Positions 34,320 through 44,128 of a stretch of DNA of 64,000 nt are shown piece after piece (position 1 is the first letter of the stretch; each line of letters begins with the position of its first letter). The notes under the pieces were generated by a model. It saw nothing but the letters and a program-made list of their open reading frames with translations, was not told where the DNA came from and made no database searches. This DNA comes from Lachnoclostridium sp. An76 (GTDB taxonomy: Bacteria > Bacillota > Clostridia > Lachnospirales > Lachnospiraceae). The stretch lies in the NCBI RefSeq assembly GCF_002161355.1, contig NZ_NFHL01000006.1:1-64000 (forward strand), read 5' to 3'. The translations under genes were made by a program, and so were the position numbers.

Positions 34320-34763
34320 ATGTATACAGAAAAAGTAATGGATCATTTCCAGCATCCGAGAAACGTGGGAGAAATCGAAAACGCCAGCGGTGTTGGCACG
34401 GTCGGCAATGCAAAGTGCGGCGACATCATGAGGATCTATCTCGATATCGATGAGAACCAGATCATCCGCGATGTGAAGTTCAAGACCTTCGGCTGCGGCG
34501 CGGCAGTAGCGACCAGCAGTATGGCGACAGAGCTTGTCAAAGGAAAGAATATCCAGGAGGCAATGCAGGTGACGAACAAGGCGGTCATGGAAGCGCTGGA
34601 CGGGCTCCCGCCGGTGAAGGTACACTGCTCTCTTCTCGCGGAGGAGGCGATCCACGCGGCTCTCTGGGATTACGCGGAGAAGAACGGGATCAAGATCGAA
34701 GGGCTTGAGAAGCCGAAGCCAGATATCCATGAAGGCGAGGAAGAGGAAGAAGAGGAATACTGA
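34320..34763 (+). CDS. Fe-S cluster scaffold protein (NifU/IscU N-terminal type)
   Basis: A 147-residue IscU-like scaffold on which clusters form. The three ligand cysteines are visible in NAKCGDIM, KTFGCGAAVATSS and VHCSLLAEEAI, with the start MYTEKVMDHFQHPRNVGEIE. The tail is very acidic (EGEEEEEEEY), unlike E. coli IscU. CAGGAGG lies ahead of the ATG. The stop overlaps mnmA (TGATG). Confidence 0.95.
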   Translation: MYTEKVMDHFQHPRNVGEIENASGVGTVGNAKCGDIMRIYLDIDENQIIRDVKFKTFGCGAAVATSSMATELVKGKNIQEAMQVTNKAVMEALDGLPPVKVHCSLLAEEAIHAALWDYAEKNGIKIEGLEKPKPDIHEGEEEEEEEY

Positions 34764-35845
34764 TGAGCAAAGTGGTTGTCGGGATGTCCGGGGGAGTGGA
34801 TTCTTCGGTGGCGGCATATCTCCTGAAGGGACAGGGATATGATGTGATCGGCGTGACCATGCAGATCTGGCAGGAAGAGGATGCCTGTTCTGTGGAGGAA
34901 AACGGCGGATGCTGCGGCCTGAGCGCTGTGGAGGACGCAAGGCGTGTGGCAGCGGCCCTTGACATTCCCTACTATGTAATGAATTTTAAAAAAGAGTTCC
35001 GCGAGCATGTGATCGATTATTTCACAGAGGAATATCTCAGAGGACATACGCCTAATCCATGCATTGCGTGCAACCGCTATGTGAAGTGGGAAGCGCTCTT
35101 AAACCGCAGCCTGTCTATCGGTGCGGATCATATCGCCACCGGGCATTATGCGCGGATCGAACAGCTCCCCAATGGCAGATATGCTCTCAGGCGGTCGGCC
35201 ACACAGGCAAAAGACCAGACCTATGCCCTCTATAACCTGACGCAGGAGCAGCTGGAGAGGACGCTGATGCCGGTGGGGGCTTACTCAAAGGAAGAGATCC
35301 GCTCCATTGCAGAGCATATCGGGCTCCTTGTTGCGGACAAGCCGGACAGCCAGGATATCTGTTTTGTCCCGGATGGAGATTACGCCTCATTTATCGAGGA
35401 AGAGGTGAGGTCAAAAACCGGGGAGAGCCTGCCGACAGGAAATTTTGTCACCCCGGACGGGCGTGTCCTGGGACCGCACAAGGGGATCATCCACTATACA
35501 GTCGGACAGCGCAAAGGGCTGGGACTGGCTCTGGGGTATCCGGCATTCGTGCTGGAGATCCGGCCGGAGACAAATGAAGTGGTGATCGGGACTTATGAAG
35601 AATCGCTCACCCGCACTGTCCGTGCAGACAGGCTGAACTTCATGTCCGTGGAGGATCTGACAGAGCCGAAACGTGTCTTTGCCAAGATCCGCTACAATCA
35701 TAAGGGGGCGTGGTGCACAGTGGAAAAGACAGGGGAAGATGAGATCACCTGTCAGTTTGACGAACCGCAGAGAGCGGTGACGCCCGGCCAGGCGCTGGTG
35801 CTCTACGACGGAGAATATGTACTGGGAGGAGGCACAATCCTGTGA
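34763..35845 (+). CDS. mnmA: tRNA-specific 2-thiouridylase MnmA
   Basis: Adds sulfur to U34 of tRNA-Lys, -Glu and -Gln. The PP-loop VVGMSGGVDSSVAAYLL is at the N-terminus; the first catalytic cysteine is in NPCIACNRYVKW and the second in PDSQDICFVPDGDY. GHYARIE and DQTYALYNL are further family marks. At 360 residues it is complete. The start overlaps the scaffold gene by one base, and the stop overlaps the PHP gene by four, so translation of the block is coupled. Confidence 0.97.
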   Translation: MSKVVVGMSGGVDSSVAAYLLKGQGYDVIGVTMQIWQEEDACSVEENGGCCGLSAVEDARRVAAALDIPYYVMNFKKEFREHVIDYFTEEYLRGHTPNPCIACNRYVKWEALLNRSLSIGADHIATGHYARIEQLPNGRYALRRSATQAKDQTYALYNLTQEQLERTLMPVGAYSKEEIRSIAEHIGLLVADKPDSQDICFVPDGDYASFIEEEVRSKTGESLPTGNFVTPDGRVLGPHKGIIHYTVGQRKGLGLALGYPAFVLEIRPETNEVVIGTYEESLTRTVRADRLNFMSVEDLTEPKRVFAKIRYNHKGAWCTVEKTGEDEITCQFDEPQRAVTPGQALVLYDGEYVLGGGTIL

Positions 35846-36696
35846 GCGGAGAGAAAAGAAGAACGATGGAAGGGATCCTCTGTGATTCACATATGCATAC
35901 AGCGTTTTCGACGGACAGCGAAGCATCGGTAAGAAGCATGCTGGATGCGGCAGTTGAGCGCGGGCTTGACGCAGTCTGTATCACAGACCACATGGATCTG
36001 GACTTCCCGCCGCAGGACGGGGAGGATTTCGGCGGAAAACAGCCGTTTTGTTTTGACCTGGATGAGTATTTCCGGACTCTTTCCCCGATCCGGGAGGAAT
36101 ACAGGGAGCGCCTGGACGTGCGGATCGGCATCGAGATCGGGCTCCAGCCGCACCTGGGGGACAGGTACCGTGAGATGGCGCATGCATATCCCTTTGACTA
36201 TGTGATCGGATCGGTCCATCTGATCCGCGGGCTGGATCCTTATTATGGGAAGCTGTTCGAGGGCAGATCGGATGAGGATGCGTACAGGGAGGCTTTCGAA
36301 GAGACGCTTCGCTGCCTGGACGCTGTGAGTGATTTCGATTCTCTCGGCCACCTGGATTATGTGGTGCGCTACGGGAAGCATCAGGCAGAGGAATACTCTT
36401 ATCAGAAATTTGCGGATGAGATCGATGAGGTACTGAAAAAGCTGATCTCCATGGGAAAGGGCCTGGAGATGAATACAGGCGGGCTCAAATACGGGCTTGG
36501 CTTCTGCAATCCGCACCCGGACGTGATGAAGCGCTACCGGGAACTGGGCGGTGAGATCGTGACGGTCGGGGCGGACGCCCACCGGCCGGAGCATGTGGCG
36601 TACGAGTTTGGGAAGGCGGCGGAAGTGCTTAGGATGTGCGGCTTCCGGTATTACACGGAGTTTAAAGACCGCAGGGCGGAATTTATAAGAATCTGA
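35842..36696 (+). CDS. PHP-domain phosphoesterase, histidinol-phosphatase family
   Basis: A 284-residue PHP-family metal-dependent phosphatase. The metal ligands appear in CDSHMHTAFSTDSEAS, CITDHMDLDFP, DYVIGSVHLIRG, DSLGHLDYVVRYG and TVGADAHRPEHV. The family includes histidinol-phosphatase (HisK/HisJ), but no other histidine gene is near, so the substrate is uncertain. The GTG at 35842 overlaps mnmA and has GGAGG ten bases upstream; an ATG at 35866 is an alternative. A terminator follows. Confidence 0.87.
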   Translation: MSGEKRRTMEGILCDSHMHTAFSTDSEASVRSMLDAAVERGLDAVCITDHMDLDFPPQDGEDFGGKQPFCFDLDEYFRTLSPIREEYRERLDVRIGIEIGLQPHLGDRYREMAHAYPFDYVIGSVHLIRGLDPYYGKLFEGRSDEDAYREAFEETLRCLDAVSDFDSLGHLDYVVRYGKHQAEEYSYQKFADEIDEVLKKLISMGKGLEMNTGGLKYGLGFCNPHPDVMKRYRELGGEIVTVGADAHRPEHVAYEFGKAAEVLRMCGFRYYTEFKDRRAEFIRI

Positions 36697-36703
36697 AAAA
36701 GAG

Positions 36704-36756
36704 AAATGACCGGATATAATTGTGCAAAATGCTCAATATATATCCGGTCATTTATT
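36704..36756 (+). terminator. Terminator after the PHP phosphatase gene
   Basis: AAATGACCGGATATA (36704-36718) pairs with TATATCCGGTCATTT (36738-36752), followed by ATTTTATTT. Confidence 0.85.
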
Positions 36757-36834
36757 TTATTTGTGCATTATGGTAGTATTAAATAGATGCAGCTGTCACA
36801 TAGAGGGAAAAGTTATGAAAACAGAGGTGAAAAC

Positions 36835-39800
36835 ATGAGAAAAACAAAATTTTTACAGAGAGTCCTGGCATTGTCGCTGACGTGCGGTATGGTGCTGCCT
36901 GCACTTGCCCTGAACAGTGTCTCTGCGCAGGAGGGGCTCCCGGTCACTCGTTATGCAACTCCGGAACAGGCGCTGGAGAGTTTTGACACGGATTCGGAAA
37001 CTGCGGACAAGATCGCGAAGAAGGTGGTTTTCGGAAAAGATGCGGCAGGGGCTCCACTGGAGTGGTATATCGCCGGGAAAGATCCTGTGGGAGGCGGTAT
37101 GGTGCTGGTAAGTGCAGCGCCTTATGAGACGGAAGTGAAGTATAATCCTGAGGGAAATTCCACTGTGGATGCGGACGACCCGTCTATTATATACGAAAAC
37201 GGCGCTCCGGAGTCAGTGGGTACGAATCATTACGGCGCAAGCAGTATCCGGGCTGAACTCAATGGGGAAGAATCGCTGGAAGCACATTTCACTTCGGTGG
37301 AAAAAGATGTGCTGATGGAAAGTACTGTCGCGACAACGGACAGCAAAAACAGCGTTACATACAGAACTGTCGATAAGGTGTATTTCCTGTCAGCCGGTGC
37401 TCTGAATTACCCGCAGACAGACAAAAACGGATCTCTGACATTTTATGCGGGAAGCGCAACAAAAGAAACCCCGGATGGGACTCTGGCATACAGTTCAGAA
37501 TACTGGCTTCCGTTTCCGGCAAAGTTTTTCACACGGTCTCCACGCCCTACGATCCTGTATCATGTGCTGGGCGGAGGTTTTTTGGGCGCGGGGGTACGGC
37601 AGGTGACGTCGCTGGACCGCGATACCAGCCCTGCAAACGTGGTTGCAGTTGTGCAGATCAATACAGACGCTATCGACCATTTTGAAGCGGATTCTGATGA
37701 TGCGGCCTTTGATATCGTGTACAAAGGCGGTACTCCGGGAGAACCTGAGCCTGAGCCGGAGAGTTTCGGGGAGCTCATTATCAATGACGCAGGAAATGCC
37801 ATCGATGTCAGAGGTGTCACAGGAGAGGTGACACTGTGTGTAGAAAAGAACGGAAATACATACCGCAAGACGCTCACATCGGATATCAGCTATCCTGTGA
37901 ACCTGCTTTCATTTGACGGGACGTTTATCGACAGTCTGGATGGCGCCTCTGTTTATCTTGAAAAAGACGGTGTGAAAGAATTCGCACGGCAGAGGGAGTT
38001 CTATGAATATGACAATGTACTGATCACGGATCAGGAAGGTGCTGTCGTCAATACTGATGATAACAACCATGTCCCGAATGATCCCACACAGGGGCCGGCA
38101 GCCTATGCATTTGACAATGACAGATCTACATTTTACCACACAGAGTGGGATCCGGAATATACGGTTTCCGCAGAACAGCCGGCTGAAGTGACAATCGAGT
38201 TTAATGAAGTGGTGAATGATATCCATCAGATGGCGTATCTGCCGAGGCAGGATCAGCCAAGCGGAAAGGGCGACTTCCTGCAGTTCAGCATCAGCTACAA
38301 AGTCAGCGCAGAGGATGACTGGACGCTGGCAAAAGATGTGACATTCGCTGAGGGAGCAAAGAGTGAGATGCGGTTTGTCTCGTTTGATCCCATCGATGCA
38401 AAATATATCCGGTTGGTCATTACATCCGGCACCGGCTTCCATGCATCTGCTTCGGAGATCGATTTCTTCAGGACTGTGGATGACAGGTTCACAGAGCTTG
38501 ATGCAGCGATCGCAGATGCGGAAAACTTTATAGAAAACGCTGCGAATTATACTCAGGAAAGTATCACAGATATCCAGTCAAAACTGGATGCGGCAAGAAC
38601 TGTCAGAAATAAAGAGGATGCTTCAAACGATGAGATCGGGCAAGCAGTCAGCAACCTGAATAATGCGGTCAGCCTGGCTGAGCCGACAAATCTTGCAGAT
38701 CTGGAAGAACTCTATAATACGGTAAATGCAATGCCGGATGACAATTATACGAGCGCGACATGGCAGGCATTAAAGAGCGCCCTGTCGGAAGCAAAGGCTG
38801 TCCTCATCGGATCCGGCAGGACATATGAAATGGTGTCAGGAGCGATCGACGCGATCAATGCAGCGGTTGCCGGGCTCAGATACAACCTGGATCTGGCTGG
38901 ACTGCAGACACTGGTGAACGAGTGCTCCGCTCTGCTGGAAGAGGATCATGAGACAGACGGATGGGCAGAGTTTACTGAGGCTCTTGGAGCGGCTGAGGCG
39001 ATCCTGGATTCTACTGAGCAGATCACCCAGGATCAAGTCGATGAAGCGAAAACTGCTCTTCAGACAGCAAAAGACGCACTGCATGCTAAATTTGACAAAA
39101 ATGAACTGAGGGCGCTGATCGATCACTGCAGAGAGTATATGTTTGTTGATACCCGCTATACAAAGGAATCATATGACAAGCTCTGGGATGCGATAGACGC
39201 AGCTGAACTGATCGAAGCAGATACCAATACAACTCAGGAACTGATAGATAAAGCGCTTGAAAATCTTAAGGCCGCAGAAGAATACTTACTGGCAAACCGG
39301 ATCCCTGATAACATTAAGATTATGCTGAGGGAAAAGGTGGCGGAACTGGAGAGTTTTGTCTCTTCCGCAGATAATGAAGCGCTGTATACGGACAGTTCAT
39401 GGAATACGCTGGAGACGGTTTACGCGGCTGCAAAAGAATTCTCTGATGGTTTAGAGCTTCCGCAAAATCCGATGCGCGATCTGTACACGCACTATACTGC
39501 TCTCACAGATGCATATGAGAGTCTTGAGTACAAGCCTGCGGATTATGCCAAAGTAGATGAAGCGATCGCAAAAGCGGATAGCCTCAACAAAGAGAATTAT
39601 ACAGATTTCTCTGCAGTAGAAGAAGCGGTCGCAGCGGTAGACAGGGATAAGAATATTACCGAGCAGACAGCAGTGGATGCAATGGCGCAGGCAATTGAGG
39701 ATGCGATCACGGCACTTGAGTACAAGCCTGCGGATTACACCAAAGTAGATGAAGCGATTGCAAAAGTGGAGGGGCTGAACAAAGAGGATTACAAAGATTT

Positions 39801-40158
39801 CTCTGCAGTAGAAGAAGCGATCGCAGCGGTAGTCTGGGATAAAAACATCACAGAGCAGTCAGCAGTGGACGCAATGGCCCAGGCAATCGAAGACGCGATC
39901 ACGGCACTTGAGAAAAAAGAGGAACCGGACAAGCCGGGGACAGAGGAGCCCGATCCGGACAAGCCGGGAACAGAAGATCCATCACAGGATAAGCCGGGAA
40001 CAGGCGGTACGGATCAGAAAGAACAGACGAATGAAAACGGGCAGTCCAATGTCCCGCTGACAGGGGATGCATCCAATGTCTTTGTATGGCTTATGATCAG
40101 CTTGATATTAGGAGCAGGGCTGAGCCGGGGATTCTTTACCCGGATGAAGAAAAGATAG
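36835..40158 (+). CDS. Large wall-anchored surface protein with discoidin-like and FIVAR domains
   Basis: An 1107-residue secreted protein. A signal peptide (MRKTKFLQRVLALSLTCGMV to about residue 35) is followed by a domain with WYIAGKDPVGGGMVLVSA (about 70-300, DUF6273-like), an F5/8 type C (discoidin)-like domain (about 390-550, AYAFDNDRSTFYHTEW and RFVSFDPIDAKYIRLVI) and a long helical FIVAR region (about 555-1025) whose last two modules are near-identical. A proline/lysine spacer and a sortase motif VPLTGD, a membrane segment and MKKR end it. No catalytic domain is evident: probably a carbohydrate- or host-binding adhesin. GAGGTGA precedes the ATG. Confidence 0.9.
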   Translation: MRKTKFLQRVLALSLTCGMVLPALALNSVSAQEGLPVTRYATPEQALESFDTDSETADKIAKKVVFGKDAAGAPLEWYIAGKDPVGGGMVLVSAAPYETEVKYNPEGNSTVDADDPSIIYENGAPESVGTNHYGASSIRAELNGEESLEAHFTSVEKDVLMESTVATTDSKNSVTYRTVDKVYFLSAGALNYPQTDKNGSLTFYAGSATKETPDGTLAYSSEYWLPFPAKFFTRSPRPTILYHVLGGGFLGAGVRQVTSLDRDTSPANVVAVVQINTDAIDHFEADSDDAAFDIVYKGGTPGEPEPEPESFGELIINDAGNAIDVRGVTGEVTLCVEKNGNTYRKTLTSDISYPVNLLSFDGTFIDSLDGASVYLEKDGVKEFARQREFYEYDNVLITDQEGAVVNTDDNNHVPNDPTQGPAAYAFDNDRSTFYHTEWDPEYTVSAEQPAEVTIEFNEVVNDIHQMAYLPRQDQPSGKGDFLQFSISYKVSAEDDWTLAKDVTFAEGAKSEMRFVSFDPIDAKYIRLVITSGTGFHASASEIDFFRTVDDRFTELDAAIADAENFIENAANYTQESITDIQSKLDAARTVRNKEDASNDEIGQAVSNLNNAVSLAEPTNLADLEELYNTVNAMPDDNYTSATWQALKSALSEAKAVLIGSGRTYEMVSGAIDAINAAVAGLRYNLDLAGLQTLVNECSALLEEDHETDGWAEFTEALGAAEAILDSTEQITQDQVDEAKTALQTAKDALHAKFDKNELRALIDHCREYMFVDTRYTKESYDKLWDAIDAAELIEADTNTTQELIDKALENLKAAEEYLLANRIPDNIKIMLREKVAELESFVSSADNEALYTDSSWNTLETVYAAAKEFSDGLELPQNPMRDLYTHYTALTDAYESLEYKPADYAKVDEAIAKADSLNKENYTDFSAVEEAVAAVDRDKNITEQTAVDAMAQAIEDAITALEYKPADYTKVDEAIAKVEGLNKEDYKDFSAVEEAIAAVVWDKNITEQSAVDAMAQAIEDAITALEKKEEPDKPGTEEPDPDKPGTEDPSQDKPGTGGTDQKEQTNENGQSNVPLTGDASNVFVWLMISLILGAGLSRGFFTRMKKR
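39529..39912 (+). repeat. Two tandem 192-bp repeats inside the FIVAR region
   Basis: Units 39529-39720 and 39721-39912 both begin TACAAGCCTGCGGATTA and encode near-identical 64-residue FIVAR modules. The high identity points to recent duplication and possible copy-number variation between strains. Confidence 0.9.
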
Positions 40159-40190
40159 CGGGACCTGCCTGATCAGAAGATGGCAGTAAG

Positions 40191-40232
40191 TTGTAACAGT
40201 CCGGACGATGGCCGGGCTGTTACAACAATTTG
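40191..40232 (+). terminator. Terminator after the FIVAR protein gene
   Basis: TTGTAACAGTCCGG (40191-40204) pairs with CCGGGCTGTTACAA (40213-40226). The T run that follows is modest. Confidence 0.7.
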
Positions 40233-40242
40233 CATTTAGTAC

Positions 40243-40318
40243 TTGAATTTTTGTTTCCGTTTTAGTACAATTATCCTAGTTGATGAATCCTTAACAATGT
40301 TTCACCTGTAAGGATTCA
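40243..40318 (+). promoter_or_regulatory. gap promoter with a 5'-terminal mRNA hairpin
   Basis: TTGAAT (40243-40248), 17 bases, TACAAT (40266-40271). The transcript should begin near 40278, and at once forms a stem TGAATCCTTA (40284-40293) / TAAGGATTCA (40309-40318) with a 15-base loop. No T run follows, so it is not a terminator. A 5' hairpin of this kind often stabilises abundant mRNAs; that role is inferred. Confidence 0.65.
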
Positions 40319-40372
40319 TTGTTATGACTGTAACACAGTCAAATATTTTCAAATTCTTAGGAGGAATTAATC

Positions 40373-41392
40373 ATGGCAGTAAAAGTAGCGATTAATGGAT
40401 TTGGACGTATCGGACGTCTCGCTTTCAGACAGATGTTTGGAGCAGAAGGATTTGAGATCGTAGCAATCAACGACCTTACATCCCCGAAGATGCTGGCTCA
40501 CTTACTGAAATATGACTCAACACAGGGCAAATATGCACTGGCTGACAAAGTTGAGGCTGGAGAGGACTCCATCACAGTTGACGGAAAAGAAATCAAAATC
40601 TATGCTAAAGCTGACGCTAAAGAGCTTCCGTGGGGAGAGATTGGCGTTGACGTAGTTCTGGAGTGTACAGGATTCTACACATCCAAAGCAAAAGCTCAGG
40701 CACACATTGATGCAGGCGCTAAGAAAGTTATCATCTCTGCTCCGGCTGGAAATGACCTTCCGACGATCGTTTACAATGTAAACCACGAAGAGCTTACAAA
40801 GGATGACGACATCATTTCCGCTGCATCCTGTACAACAAACTGCCTCGCTCCGATGGCTAAGGCTCTGAACGACCTTGTACCGATCAAATCCGGTATCATG
40901 TGCACGATCCACGCTTACACAGGCGATCAGATGACACTTGACGGACCGCAGAGAAAAGGCGATCTGAGAAGATCACGTGCTGCAGCTGTCAACATCGTTC
41001 CGAACAGCACAGGTGCTGCTAAGGCTATCGGCCTTGTTATCCCGGAACTGAACGGCAAACTCATCGGATCCGCTCAGCGTGTTCCGACTCCGACAGGATC
41101 CACAACAATCCTGACAGCAGTTGTTGACGGAGAAGTTACAGTTGATCAGATCAACGCAGCTATGAAGGCAGCAGCTAACGAGTCCTACGGCTACAACGAG
41201 GATCAGATCGTATCCAGCGATATCGTTGGTATGACATATGGTTCCCTGTTCGACGCTACACAGACAATGGCTCTTCCGGTTGGCGACGGCACAACAGAGG
41301 TTCAGGTTGTTTCATGGTATGACAACGAGAACTCTTACACAAGCCAGATGGTAAGAACAATCAAATACTTCGGAAAACTGCTTGAGGCTTAA
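40373..41392 (+). CDS. gap: Glyceraldehyde-3-phosphate dehydrogenase, type I
   Basis: Glycolytic oxidation and phosphorylation of glyceraldehyde 3-phosphate using NAD. The Rossmann start [18 protein letters not shown] and the catalytic cysteine in [17 protein letters not shown] are standard, as is [15 protein letters not shown] near the end. 339 residues, complete. TAGGAGG precedes the ATG. Codon use is strongly biased, with many GCT and GAA-type codons unlike the neighbours, as expected for a highly expressed gene. It heads a gap-pgk-tpiA-gpmI cluster, separated from pgk by a hairpin. Confidence 0.98.
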   Translation: MAVKVAINGFGRIGRLAFRQMFGAEGFEIVAINDLTSPKMLAHLLKYDSTQGKYALADKVEAGEDSITVDGKEIKIYAKADAKELPWGEIGVDVVLECTGFYTSKAKAQAHIDAGAKKVIISAPAGNDLPTIVYNVNHEELTKDDDIISAASCTTNCLAPMAKALNDLVPIKSGIMCTIHAYTGDQMTLDGPQRKGDLRRSRAAAVNIVPNSTGAAKAIGLVIPELNGKLIGSAQRVPTPTGSTTILTAVVDGEVTVDQINAAMKAAANESYGYNEDQIVSSDIVGMTYGSLFDATQTMALPVGDGTTEVQVVSWYDNENSYTSQMVRTIKYFGKLLEA

Positions 41393-41452
41393 TTCATTCT
41401 CAGAATGAGGACAGGCACTCAGAAGATGATTCTGAATAATTGACTCACAATA

Positions 41453-41490
41453 GGGTCCGGTCTTGTTGTAGGACCGGGCCTTATTTAGTT
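41453..41490 (+). terminator. Terminator or processing hairpin between gap and pgk
   Basis: GG-CCGGTC (41453-41463) pairs with GACCGG-CC (41473-41480 region) with a small bulge, then TTATTTAGTTTT. Its imperfect stem suggests partial read-through into pgk. Confidence 0.55.
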
Positions 41491-41551
41491 TTCACATGCA
41501 TGGAATTTATTTCCGGCACAATGTCATAAAAAGTATCAGGAGGCTATTAAA

Positions 41552-42751
41552 ATGGCAGCACTTAACAAAAAAACAGTAGATGATATCAACGTAAAGGACA
41601 AAAGAGTCCTTGTAAGATGCGATTTCAATGTACCGCTTAAGGACGGAAAGATCACAGACGAGACACGTATCGTGGCAGCTCTTCCGACGATCAAGAAGCT
41701 GATCGCTGACGGCGGGAAAGTAATCCTCTGCTCACACCTCGGAAAACCGAAGGGAGAGCCGAAGCCGGAACTGTCACTTGCACCGGTAGCTGTAAGGCTT
41801 TCCGAGCTCCTCGGACAGGAAGTGAAATTCGCAGCTGATCCGGAAGTCGTAGGACCGAACGCAAAAGCGGCTGTAGAGGCTATGAAAGACGGAGACGTTG
41901 TACTTCTTGAGAACACACGTTACAGAGCAGAAGAGACAAAGAACGGCGAGGAGTTCTCCAAAGAGCTTGCATCTCTCTGCGATGTATTCGTAAACGACGC
42001 ATTCGGAACAGCCCACAGAGCTCACTGCTCAAACGTCGGCGTTACCCAGTATGTCGATACGGCAGTTGTAGGATATCTGATGGAGAAAGAAATCAAATTC
42101 CTCGGAAATGCTGTAGAGAATCCGGAGAGACCGTTCGTTGCGATCCTCGGCGGATCTAAAGTATCCAGCAAGATTTCTGTTATCAACAACCTGCTCGAGA
42201 AAGTTGACACACTGATCATCGGCGGAGGAATGTGCTATACATTCACAAAGGCTCAGGGCGGAAGCGTAGGCAACTCTCTTCTTGAGGAAGACTACCTGCA
42301 GTATGCGCTTGACATGGTGAAGAAAGCAGAGGAGAAAGGTGTGAAACTCCTTCTTCCGGTTGATGCGGTTGCAGCAGATGCATTCTCTAATGATGCAAAT
42401 ACAAAAGTCGTTCCGCAGAATGAGATCCCGGACGGCTGGATGGGACTTGACATCGGACCTGAGACAGCAAAGATGTATGCTGAGGCTGTCAAGACAGCGA
42501 AGACAGTTGTATGGAACGGACCGATGGGATGCTTCGAGATGCCGAAGTTTGCTGACGGAACAAAGACAGTTGCAGAGGCTCTTGCTAACACAGACGCTGT
42601 AACGATCATCGGTGGCGGTGACTCCGCAGCGGCAGTGAACCAGCTTGGATATGGCGATAAGATGACACATATCTCAACAGGCGGCGGCGCTTCCCTTGAG
42701 TTCCTTGAAGGAAAAGAACTGCCGGGCGTAGCAGCAGCTAACGATAAGTAA
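41552..42751 (+). CDS. pgk: Phosphoglycerate kinase
   Basis: ATP-forming step of glycolysis. The N-terminal motif [20 protein letters not shown] and the later [26 protein letters not shown] and [11 protein letters not shown] motifs are all intact; 399 residues. CAGGAGG precedes the ATG. Between pgk and tpiA lie 134 bases without a gene, containing an imperfect stem (AAGCTTAG near 42753 with CTGAGCTT near 42783) and no terminator, so read-through to tpiA is likely. Confidence 0.98.
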   Translation: MAALNKKTVDDINVKDKRVLVRCDFNVPLKDGKITDETRIVAALPTIKKLIADGGKVILCSHLGKPKGEPKPELSLAPVAVRLSELLGQEVKFAADPEVVGPNAKAAVEAMKDGDVVLLENTRYRAEETKNGEEFSKELASLCDVFVNDAFGTAHRAHCSNVGVTQYVDTAVVGYLMEKEIKFLGNAVENPERPFVAILGGSKVSSKISVINNLLEKVDTLIIGGGMCYTFTKAQGGSVGNSLLEEDYLQYALDMVKKAEEKGVKLLLPVDAVAADAFSNDANTKVVPQNEIPDGWMGLDIGPETAKMYAEAVKTAKTVVWNGPMGCFEMPKFADGTKTVAEALANTDAVTIIGGGDSAAAVNQLGYGDKMTHISTGGGASLEFLEGKELPGVAAANDK

Positions 42752-42885
42752 AAAGCTTAGTGAAGGCAAGCCAAAGGCGCAGGCTGAGCTTAGCGTTTAC
42801 TTAGTTCGGCGCACTTGGCGAGGTGTTTTCGAGCCTGGTAAGGCGAACATACCCAACAATGCTTAGTGGATAGGAGATAATAAAG

Positions 42886-43635
42886 ATGGCAAGAAAGAAG
42901 ATCATTGCAGGAAACTGGAAGATGAACAAGACTCCGAGCGAGGCAGTCGCACTTGTAGAGGAGCTGAAGCCGCTCGTGGCGAATGATGAGGTTGACGTAG
43001 TATTCTGCGTGCCGGCGATCGATATCGTACCGGTTGTTGAGGCTGTAAAAGGCACAAACATCCAGGTGGGCGCTGAGAATATGTATTTTGAGGAGAGCGG
43101 CGCCTATACAGGCGAGATCGCTCCGGCTATGCTCGTAGATGCAGGCGTGAAATATGTTGTTCTCGGACACTCCGAGAGAAGAGATTACTTCGGAGAGACA
43201 AACGAGGATGTAAATAAGAAAGTCCTCAAAGCGCTTGAGCACGGCATCACACCGATCATGTGCTGCGGTGAGACTCTGGAGCAGAGAGAGCAGGGCGTGA
43301 CAATGGATTTCATCCGCCAGCAGGTAAAGGTTGGTCTCCAGAACGTAACGGCTGACCAGGCTAAGACAATGGTCATCGCTTACGAGCCGATCTGGGCGAT
43401 CGGAACAGGCAAGACAGCTACAACAGAGCAGGCTGAGGAAGTATGCAAGGGTATCCGTGAGTGCATCGCTGAAGTTTATGATGAGGCGACAGCAGAAGCA
43501 ATCCGCATCCAGTACGGCGGATCTGTAAACGCAGGCAATGCGGCAGAGCTTTTCGCTCAGGCTGATATCGACGGCGGTCTGGTGGGCGGAGCTTCCCTGA
43601 AGGCTGACTTCGGAAAGATCGTAAACTACAAATAA
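42886..43635 (+). CDS. tpiA: Triosephosphate isomerase
   Basis: Interconverts dihydroxyacetone phosphate and glyceraldehyde 3-phosphate. Substrate lysine is in [15 protein letters not shown], the catalytic histidine in [14 protein letters not shown], the catalytic glutamate in [17 protein letters not shown], and the phosphate loop in [14 protein letters not shown] and GLVGGASL. 249 residues, complete. TAGGAGA precedes the ATG. A strong terminator follows. Confidence 0.98.
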   Translation: MARKKIIAGNWKMNKTPSEAVALVEELKPLVANDEVDVVFCVPAIDIVPVVEAVKGTNIQVGAENMYFEESGAYTGEIAPAMLVDAGVKYVVLGHSERRDYFGETNEDVNKKVLKALEHGITPIMCCGETLEQREQGVTMDFIRQQVKVGLQNVTADQAKTMVIAYEPIWAIGTGKTATTEQAEEVCKGIRECIAEVYDEATAEAIRIQYGGSVNAGNAAELFAQADIDGGLVGGASLKADFGKIVNYK

Positions 43636-43656
43636 AAAAATTTATAAGAATATGGC

Positions 43657-43700
43657 AGCGGCCCGGGCGGGGAGAATCCTCTATCCGGGCCGCTTCTGTG
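43657..43700 (+). terminator. Terminator after tpiA
   Basis: AGCGGCCCGG (43657-43666) pairs with CCGGGCCGCT (43685-43694), followed by a short TCTGTG. The stem is strong and the T run weak. Confidence 0.7.
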
Positions 43701-43882
43701 CGAGATTAAATAAAAGAATGATAATATCCTGTATTTGGGGTAGTATAGACAGGAACAGCATTTGAGTTTTACAGCCTGTAATGTGAATGTTATGATCAGA
43801 AAAAAGAAAGAAGGATTATCATGAATTACGCATGCATATCTGGAAGATCATTTATTACCAGGAAAGATTTGACTTTATTCTG

Positions 43883-44004
43883 GAAACGATTATCTTGCTC
43901 GATTTTTAAGAAAATCAGATTCTTTGGATGACAATTTTGGAAAAACCTATGTTTTTTTATCAGATGAGTGTCGGCCGATGTATTTTGTTATGGATTGGGA
44001 GTAA
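43883..44004 (+). pseudogene. Possible remnant of a GNAT acetyltransferase
   Basis: One frame reads [17 protein letters not shown] then [11 protein letters not shown], which resembles the N-terminal half of GNAT acetyltransferases of the TacT/RimI-like type, and stops at TAA (44002-44004). No proper start is seen. A 14-base repeat TTATGGATTGGGAG occurs at 43988 and 44013. The AT-rich gap 43700-44128 otherwise holds the gpmI leader; a 36-codon frame at 43822 in a different frame is unlikely to be real. Confidence 0.3.
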
Positions 44005-44128
44005 ACTTACATTATGGATTGGGAGCAGGGCTAAACAGGCAATCCTGCATCTTGAAAAATCCGGGAAAAGCGGGTACAATAAAAAACGGGACAAAGCGCC
44101 CAAATGTACAGATAAAGGAGATATGGAT

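Noticed and set aside
43822-43932. 36-codon frame upstream of gpmI
   Set aside because: Weak ribosome binding site and no protein-like conservation signal; it overlaps a better-looking remnant in another frame.
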